From positions 1 through 12,408 of the forward strand of contig JAISCU010000041.1 in assembly GCA_031265345.1 (NCBI GenBank): a stretch of DNA of 12,408 bases, written 5' to 3'. Source of the DNA: Bifidobacteriaceae bacterium (GTDB lineage: Bacteria > Actinomycetota > Actinomycetes > Actinomycetales > WQXJ01). The notes beneath the pieces are model-generated. The model made no database searches. It saw only the letters and a list, made by a program, of their open reading frames with translations, and was not told the DNA's origin. This document shows positions 1 through 4,993 of the stretch, in pieces. Made by a program: the position numbers and the translations under genes. Position 1 is the stretch's first letter. Every line of letters begins with the position of its first letter.

Positions 1-1
1 T

Positions 2-259
2 TGCGTGCCCGCCGCCATCGCTGGCCATGTGCATGCCCGGAACAATCCCAAAGTGGTCGGCGAGGGCGTCTTCTACACCCAGGCCTCGACCGGGCGGGAC
101 AACGCGGAAACCACGACGCTCGGGCCTTTGGCCCACCCGGCCGAGTTGACCATCCTCTTGTTTGACGAGAATGGCCGAATCGTTGCCTGGCAGCTGTTGA
201 CCGTCAAGCCGGACGCCTCGGCGGAGCTGTCGCCGATCAAGGCGTGGCCCAAAGTGTGA
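2..259 (+). CDS. Metallophosphoesterase, C-terminal fragment (5' end outside window)
   Basis: The reading frame is open to the left edge and ends at TGA 257-259, so only the last ~85 residues are present. A Gly-His-Val-His motif at bases 23-34, followed by an Ala-Arg-Asn stretch, a short beta-like segment (GVFYTQAS) and an S-T-G, matches the last metal-binding block of calcineurin-like phosphoesterases, where a GHxH motif supplies metal ligands and a 'lyvNpGS'-type strand follows. The tail (LTILLFDENGRIVAWQLL) looks like the closing beta strands of that fold. The other metal ligands lie upstream of the window, so the substrate cannot be judged. An internal GTG at base 5 is probably not the true start. 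The gene converges on the Dps gene, with only 15 bases between the two stops. The family call rests on one motif plus the pattern around it. Confidence 0.6.
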   Translation, partial: CVPAAIAGHVHARNNPKVVGEGVFYTQASTGRDNAETTTLGPLAHPAELTILLFDENGRIVAWQLLTVKPDASAELSPIKAWPKV

Positions 260-274
260 CCCGGCGCGGCTGGC

Positions 275-715
275 TCAGGACTCGGCCTGGGAGCGCAGCA
301 TCCAGGCGGCTTTGTCGAGCCCGGTGATGATCCCGATCAGCAAGTCCTGCGACGGCATGTCCTCGTCCAGCTCCGGCAACACGGTCTCGATGCGACGGGC
401 GGCCTCGGAGATGCGGGTCGAGAACTCCCGCACCACCACCGGGGCGGCGATCGGGCCGGGCTCGATGTTCGGCACCTGGCTGGTGGCGGCGACGGTGGCT
501 GCCCGGCCGTCAGGGCTGCCGCCCACCGCGGCGAGCCTCTCGGCGACATCGTCGGAATTGACCCGGACCAGGTCGATCACGTCGTCGAGCTCGAGGTGCA
601 CCGAGCGGAAATTGGCGCCCCGGACGTTCCAGTGGGCCTGTTTGCCCAGGAGCGACAGGTCGATCAGGTCGACCAGGGCGGCTTGCAGAATCGGATTGGT
701 GCGGGCTGCGGGCAT
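275..715 (-). CDS. dps: Dps-family ferritin-like DNA-protection protein
   Basis: The product is 146 residues, slightly shorter than most Dps proteins (150-180) because the N-terminal tail is short. The ferroxidase signature is complete: K-Q-A-H28-W-N-V-R-G at the start of helix A, H40 and D44 in the next block, then D55 and E59. These are the positions that form the inter-subunit iron site in the Dps/Dpr family. Dps dodecamers oxidise Fe(II) with peroxide, store the iron and shield the chromosome in stress and stationary phase. No Lys/Arg-rich N-terminal tail is seen, so direct DNA binding through such a tail is not indicated. The start is fixed by a strong ribosome site just upstream. The gene is divergent from leuS and convergent with the gene on its left, so it is probably a single-gene transcript. 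The family is certain; the exact subgroup is not. Confidence 0.93.
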   Translation of the reverse strand: MPAARTNPILQAALVDLIDLSLLGKQAHWNVRGANFRSVHLELDDVIDLVRVNSDDVAERLAAVGGSPDGRAATVAATSQVPNIEPGPIAAPVVVREFSTRISEAARRIETVLPELDEDMPSQDLLIGIITGLDKAAWMLRSQAES

Positions 716-720
716 TGGGT

Positions 721-727
721 TCCTCCT
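721..727 (-). promoter_or_regulatory. Strong Shine-Dalgarno for dps
   Basis: On the minus strand the bases read AGGAGGA, five to six bases before the ATG at 715-713. This near-perfect anti-16S match decides the start codon and shows that dps is made from a leadered mRNA, unlike several other genes in the window. Confidence 0.85.
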
Positions 728-784
728 CTAGGACTTGGCCATTCAAGAACGGTTGGTTGGAATTCGTTGGTTGAGATTGGCGAT

Positions 785-834
785 GTGGGCCGGGCAGTCC
801 AGCCCCGAAACGGGGCCGAACTGCCCAGGCCCAC
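785..834. repeat. Nested long hairpin between dps and leuS
   Basis: The left arm GTGGGCCGGGCAGT (785-798) pairs with ACTGCCCAGGCCCAC (820-834), with one bulged base. Inside it GCCCCG (802-807) pairs perfectly with CGGGGC (811-816) around an AAA loop. The result is a ~50-nt imperfect palindrome. There is no T-run after it on either strand. It lies upstream of the apparent leuS start at 875 and upstream of dps. It could be an attenuator if leuS is also read from a more distal promoter, a transcription insulator, or a binding site. None of these is shown by the sequence. Confidence 0.75.
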
Positions 835-862
835 CTTAGCCGGAGGGGCAGCGGCGTGCTTG

Positions 863-874
863 TACCCTAGAGCG
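863..874 (+). promoter_or_regulatory. -10 element and leaderless start of leuS
   Basis: TACCCT (863-868) fits the actinobacterial TANNNT -10 pattern and stands six bases ahead of the GTG at 875. That is the geometry expected when transcription begins at the start codon itself. No Shine-Dalgarno precedes the GTG. A recognisable -35 at 16-18 bases upstream is lacking. Confidence 0.5.
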
Positions 875-3800
875 GTGTCTGAATCGCGAATCCCTGCGCA
901 GCCGGCCGATACGCCGCCTGCGGCTTCCCCCGCTTCCCCTGCTTCGCCCGCTTCCCTTGCTTCGCCCGGCGCCCCAGGCGCCGCTGGCCGGGCGGGCGAC
1001 GAGCCACCGTTCCGTTACACCGCCGCCCTGGCCGAGCGGATCGAGACCAAGTGGCAGGACGAATGGGAGCGGCGCGGGACCTTCTGGGCGGCCAATCCCG
1101 CCGGACCCCTGACCGACGCGGAGGGGCGCCATGCCGACCCGGCGGCGGCCAAGTTCTTCGTCATGGACATGTTCCCCTACCCCTCGGGCAAGGGTCTGCA
1201 TGTGGGCCATCCGCTCGGCTACATCGCCACCGACGTGGTGGGCCGCTACCGGCGCATGCACGGCGACAACGTACTGCACGCGCTGGGCTACGACGCCTTC
1301 GGGCTGCCGGCCGAACAGTACGCCCTGCAGACCGGCCAGCACCCTCGCGTCACCACTGAGGCGAACATCGCGACCATGCGGGCGCAGCTGAGGCGGCTCG
1401 GTCTGGCGCATGACGCGCGGCGCTCCTACGCGACCACCGACGAGTCGTACGTCCGGTGGACGCAGTGGATCTTCCTGCGGATGTTCAACTCCTGGTACGA
1501 CCCGTCGGCGAGGCGGCGCGACGGCGGGGTGGGCGCGGCCCGGCCGATAGCCGAACTGGAGGAGGCTTTCGCCGCCGGACGCAAGGTCGTGCCGGGAGGC
1601 AGCGACTGGAACGCCCTCGACGCCAGCGGCCGCCGTGCCGTCCTCAACCAGTACCGCCTGGCCTACATCACCGACGCGCCGGTCAACTGGGCTCCTGGGC
1701 TCGGCACAGTCTTGGCGAACGAGGAAGTCACGGCCGAGGGACGGTCCGAGCGCGGCAACTTCCCGGTCTTCACCAAGTCGCTGCGGCAGTGGAACATGCG
1801 CATCACCGCCTACGCCGAGCGGTTGGCGGCGGACCTGGACTCGGTGGACTGGCCGGAGAAGGTGGTCGCCATGCAGCGCAACTGGATTGGGCGCTCGACC
1901 GGCGCGACGGTCGATTTCGCGGCGGCCACGAGCTCGCAGTCGGCGACGGTCGGCTCGCCTGGGGTCGCGTCTCCCAGCGCCGTGTCCCCCGTGGACGATG
2001 CCGCCGGGTCGTCTTCGCCCGGTGCCTCCGGGTCGCCTTCGGGCGCCGGGCACCGGTCGCCTTCGCCCGGCCGGGTCATCAGCGTTTTCACCACCCGCCC
2101 GGACACGCTCTTCGGGGCCACCTTCATGGTGGTCTCGCCGGAGTACCCGCTCCTGCGCGAGGGATTGCCGGAGGCCTGGCCACTCGGTACCAAAGCAGTC
2201 TGGACGGGCGGGTTCGCCACGCCACGGGCCGCCGTTGCCGCCTACGCCGCCGCGGCGGCCAAGATGACCGCCGCCGAACGAGTGGCCCAGGGCCGCGAGA
2301 AGTCGGGCGTCTTCACCGGGCTGTTCGCCGTCAACCCGGTCAACGACCAGCCCATTCCGGTGTTCACGGCGGACTACGTGTTGATGGGCTACGGCACCGG
2401 CGCGATCATGGCCGTGCCGGCCGAGGACGAACGCGACTGGGAGTTCGCCCAAGCCTTCGAACTGCCCCACATTCGCACGGTCCAGCCGCCAGCCGATTGG
2501 GAGGGCGGCGCCTGGACCGGCCCTGGGATCACTATCAACTCCGCGAACCCGACCATCTCGCTGGACGGGCTGGACGTGGCGGAGGCGAAGAGCGGCATCG
2601 TGCGATGGCTGGCCGAAAGGGGCCTGGGAGCCGAGACGGTGACCTACCGGCTGCGCGACTGGCTGTTCTCGCGACAGCGCTACTGGGGGGAGCCGTTCCC
2701 GATCGTGTACGGCCAGGACAACTGGCCGGTCGCCCTGCCGGACCGGATGCTGCCGGTGGAGCTGCCCGAGGTGCCGGACTATCGGCCACGGACGTTCGAT
2801 CCTCAGGACGCCGCCTCCGAGCCGGAGACGCCGCTGGCGCGCAACCCGGAGTGGGCCAACGTCACCCTCGACCTGGGCGATGGTCCGAAGGCCTACCGCC
2901 GCGACACGAACACCATGCCGAACTGGGCCGGGTCGTGCTGGTACTACCTGCGCTACCTGGACCCCGACGAATCCGACCGCGTGGTCGATCCGGTCGAGGA
3001 GGACTACTGGATGGCGCCGCGGGCCGAGGGTGACGTGGCGGGAGGCGTGGACCTGTACGTCGGCGGGGTCGAACACGCCGTGCTGCACCTGCTGTACGCC
3101 CGTTTCTGGCACAAGGTGCTCTACGACCTTGGCTTCGTCTCCGGCACGGAGCCCTTCCACCGGCTGTTCAACCAGGGCTATATCCAGGCCTACGCCTACG
3201 CGGACGCCCGCGGCCAATACGTCCCGGCCGAAGAGGTGGTCGAGCAGCCCCCCGGCGTCTTCATCCATGCCCCGACCGGTGAGACGGTCGAACAAGAGTA
3301 CGGCAAGATGGGCAAGTCGCTGAAGAACATCGTCACGCCGGACGAGATGTACGCCACCTACGGCGCCGACACCTTCCGTCTGTACGAGATGTCGATGGGA
3401 CCGTTGGACGTCTCGCGCCCCTGGGAGACGCGCGCGGTGGTGGGCTTGCAGCGATTCCTGCAGCGGCTGTGGCGCAACGCCGTGGACGAGGCTGATGGGG
3501 CTGTTCGGGTGGCCGAGTCGGCGCCCGACGAGGCGACTTTGAGAGTGATGCACCGGGTGGTCGCCGAGGTCCGCCAAGAGATGGACGCGATGCGCTTCAA
3601 CACGGCGATAGCCCGCATGATCGTGCTGAACAACCACCTGACGTCGCTCGATTCGCCGCCGCGTCTGGCGGTCGAGACGCTGGTCAAGCTGCTGGCCCCG
3701 GTGGCGCCGCACATCTCGGAGGAACTGTGGCAGCGGTTGGGCCACGCGGCTTCGCTGGCGCACGAGCCGTACCCGGTGGCGGACCCGGCCTACCTGGTCG

Positions 3801-3991
3801 AGGAGGCCGTCACAGCCGTGGTCCAGATCCAGGGCAAGGTCCGCGCGCGCCTGTCGGTGCCGCCCGGCATCTCGGCCTCGGATTTGGAGGCTATCGCCTT
3901 GGACGATGCCGCCGTGGTGGCCGCGCTGGCCGGTCGGCCCGTGCGCCGGGTGATTTCCCGTCCGCCCACTCTGGTCAACTTGGTGGTGTGA
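875..3991 (+). CDS. leuS: Leucyl-tRNA synthetase (class I), enlarged
   Basis: This enzyme charges tRNA-Leu with leucine in the cytoplasm and edits mischarged tRNA. With the GTG at 875 it is 1038 residues, longer than the usual ~830-970. The HIGH-type motif is FPYPSGKG followed by HVGH (residues 109-112). The CP1 editing domain shows the threonine-rich TTRPDT (406-411) and GTGAIMAVPAEDERD, with D518 and D521 at the amino-acid-anchoring position. The signature loop is KMGKS (811-815), a variant I recall from actinobacterial LeuRS. The C-terminal anticodon-binding and tail domains are present. Two additions are odd: a Pro/Ala/Ser N-terminal tail with five Ala-Ser-Pro/Leu repeats (residues 17-31), and a ~50-residue Ser/Pro/Gly/Ala insertion (about 351-400) just before the threonine-rich motif. 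Catalytic motifs are intact, so it should be functional. The frame stays open upstream to base 596, but that stretch runs through the intergenic hairpin and into the dps antisense, so it is not coding. Confidence 0.97.
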   Translation: MSESRIPAQPADTPPAASPASPASPASLASPGAPGAAGRAGDEPPFRYTAALAERIETKWQDEWERRGTFWAANPAGPLTDAEGRHADPAAAKFFVMDMFPYPSGKGLHVGHPLGYIATDVVGRYRRMHGDNVLHALGYDAFGLPAEQYALQTGQHPRVTTEANIATMRAQLRRLGLAHDARRSYATTDESYVRWTQWIFLRMFNSWYDPSARRRDGGVGAARPIAELEEAFAAGRKVVPGGSDWNALDASGRRAVLNQYRLAYITDAPVNWAPGLGTVLANEEVTAEGRSERGNFPVFTKSLRQWNMRITAYAERLAADLDSVDWPEKVVAMQRNWIGRSTGATVDFAAATSSQSATVGSPGVASPSAVSPVDDAAGSSSPGASGSPSGAGHRSPSPGRVISVFTTRPDTLFGATFMVVSPEYPLLREGLPEAWPLGTKAVWTGGFATPRAAVAAYAAAAAKMTAAERVAQGREKSGVFTGLFAVNPVNDQPIPVFTADYVLMGYGTGAIMAVPAEDERDWEFAQAFELPHIRTVQPPADWEGGAWTGPGITINSANPTISLDGLDVAEAKSGIVRWLAERGLGAETVTYRLRDWLFSRQRYWGEPFPIVYGQDNWPVALPDRMLPVELPEVPDYRPRTFDPQDAASEPETPLARNPEWANVTLDLGDGPKAYRRDTNTMPNWAGSCWYYLRYLDPDESDRVVDPVEEDYWMAPRAEGDVAGGVDLYVGGVEHAVLHLLYARFWHKVLYDLGFVSGTEPFHRLFNQGYIQAYAYADARGQYVPAEEVVEQPPGVFIHAPTGETVEQEYGKMGKSLKNIVTPDEMYATYGADTFRLYEMSMGPLDVSRPWETRAVVGLQRFLQRLWRNAVDEADGAVRVAESAPDEATLRVMHRVVAEVRQEMDAMRFNTAIARMIVLNNHLTSLDSPPRLAVETLVKLLAPVAPHISEELWQRLGHAASLAHEPYPVADPAYLVEEAVTAVVQIQGKVRARLSVPPGISASDLEAIALDDAAVVAALAGRPVRRVISRPPTLVNLVV
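923..967 (+). repeat. 9-bp tandem repeat in the leuS N-terminal tail
   Basis: Five successive nine-base units of the form GCT-TCN-CCN (the fourth ends CTT) encode Ala-Ser-Pro x3, Ala-Ser-Leu, Ala-Ser-Pro. It is in frame, so unit gain or loss would only lengthen or shorten the disordered tail ahead of the catalytic core. Confidence 0.85.
1925..2074 (+). other. Low-complexity insertion in the LeuRS editing domain
   Basis: About 50 codons rich in Ser, Pro, Gly and Ala interrupt the CP1 domain between the strand ending ...TVDFA and the conserved VISVFTTRPDT. Repeated TCG/CCN/GGN codon blocks (for example recurring SPG and SGSPSG words) suggest growth by slippage. It carries no catalytic motif and is expected to form a flexible surface loop near the editing pocket. 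Confidence 0.75.
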
Positions 3992-4048
3992 GCGGGCTGG
4001 CTGGGCGCGACCTCGCGGCTGTCTGAGTATTCTCACCGATCCACAGGC

Positions 4049-4092
4049 TTGAACGGTTATGGCGGTTGAACTTGGGTTCGGGCGCATATTTT
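4049..4092 (+). promoter_or_regulatory. Candidate comEA promoter with duplicated TTGAAC
   Basis: TTGAAC occurs at 4049-4054 and again at 4066-4071, start-to-start 17 bases. The second copy is 15 bases ahead of TATTTT (4087-4092), which in turn is seven bases ahead of the ATG at 4100. This reads as a -35/-10 pair with a short spacer driving a leaderless comEA transcript. The duplicated hexamer may be chance or a regulator site. Confidence 0.4.
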
Positions 4093-4099
4093 GGGGTTC

Positions 4100-4993
4100 A
4101 TGCCCGGCCCCGCTTCCGGCGAAGACCCGCTTGGCACGTCCGATGACGTGTTGGCGAGGTTGCGGCTGCGCGCCAGGCTGACCACGGCTGAGGCGGCGCA
4201 GGGGCCCTCCGGAGCAAGCGGCTCCCATGGCGCCCACGCGCGGCCCGAGCTTCGACTGAAGCTCAGCCGGGCGACGATCGTCGGCGCGGTCGCAGTGGTC
4301 CTGGTTGCCGCTGCCGCCCTGATGGTGCCCTCGCTGCTGGCAGCCTCAGGGCGCGAGGCCGATCCGGCGGCGGCCGGGGCGGCGTCGGAACGGGTCGCGT
4401 GGGAGGCCGGAAACGATGCCAGCGGTGATGGTGCTGGTGGCGCGGGCGATGCGGGCGTTGGGGGCAGCGGCGAAGCAGGGGAGGGTGGCGCGCAGGCGGA
4501 TGTGTTGCTGGTGCACGTCGCCGGTGCGGTCGCCAGCCCAGGGGTCGTGGAACTCGAGCCCGGCGCTCGGGTGATCGATGCCCTGGAGCAGGCCGGTGGT
4601 GCCCTCGACAGCGCCGACTTGACGGCCCTGAATCTGGCCGCCCGCGTGGCCGACGCCGAACGCATCTACGTGCCGGTGCCCGGCGAGACGCCTCCAGCGG
4701 TGATCGGGCCGGATGGTGGGAGCGGTAGTGGGGATGGCTCTGGCGGCTCGGGTGGCTCTGGCGGCTCGGGCGGTGCCGGGAGCAGCGCTGACGGGTCCGG
4801 CAGGATCAACGTCAACCAGGCCAGCGCCGAGGCGTTGACGGCGCTGCCGGGCATCGGGCCGGTGCTGGCGGGGAGGATCGTGGACTTCCGGGAGGCGAAC
4901 GGGCCATTCGGCCAATTGAGCGATCTGGGCGAGGTGACCGGGATCGGCCCGAAAGTGCTGGCCGGACTGGCGGAAGCGGTCGAGTTCGGGTGA
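4100..4993 (+). CDS. comEA: ComEA-family DNA-binding competence protein
   Basis: This is a membrane-anchored receptor that binds incoming double-stranded DNA outside the membrane for ComEC. The 297 residues show a cytoplasmic N-terminus, one transmembrane helix (about 58-82), a Gly/Ala/Glu-rich spacer (83-132), an SLBB domain (about 133-195, from ADVLLVHVAGAV to RIYVPVPGE), a Gly-Ser linker (about 205-235) and a C-terminal helix-hairpin-helix pair (INVNQASAEAL, LPGIGPVLAGRI 249-260, VTGIGPKVLAGL 279-290). This is the standard Gram-positive ComEA order. A TTG at 4091 is an in-frame alternative start, but the ATG at 4100 fits the -10 spacing better. The stop overlaps the comEC start by four bases, so the two are an operon. 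Natural transformation is rarely documented in actinobacteria although the genes are common. Confidence 0.93.
   Translation: MPGPASGEDPLGTSDDVLARLRLRARLTTAEAAQGPSGASGSHGAHARPELRLKLSRATIVGAVAVVLVAAAALMVPSLLAASGREADPAAAGAASERVAWEAGNDASGDGAGGAGDAGVGGSGEAGEGGAQADVLLVHVAGAVASPGVVELEPGARVIDALEQAGGALDSADLTALNLAARVADAERIYVPVPGETPPAVIGPDGGSGSGDGSGGSGGSGGSGGAGSSADGSGRINVNQASAEALTALPGIGPVLAGRIVDFREANGPFGQLSDLGEVTGIGPKVLAGLAEAVEFG
4736..4771 (+). repeat. 18-bp tandem repeat in the comEA linker
   Basis: GGCTCTGGCGGCTCGGGT (4736-4753) is followed directly by a second copy differing only in the last base (4754-4771). The repeats encode Gly-Ser-Gly-Gly-Ser-Gly units of the flexible linker between the SLBB and helix-hairpin-helix domains, so copy-number change would alter the reach of the DNA-binding head. 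Confidence 0.9.

Noticed and set aside
785..834. leuS T-box riboswitch
   Set aside because: No T-box sequence or specifier-loop layout is visible, and the apparent leuS transcript start lies downstream of the hairpin.
3305..3319. KMGKS instead of KMSKS in LeuRS as a damaged active site
   Set aside because: The second lysine and serine are kept, and I recall this variant as normal for actinobacterial LeuRS.
836..4237. 1133-codon open frame antisense to leuS
   Set aside because: The frame is open because of GC-rich codon bias on the opposite strand; the product is a His/Arg/Gly-rich shadow, whereas the plus strand has complete LeuRS motifs.
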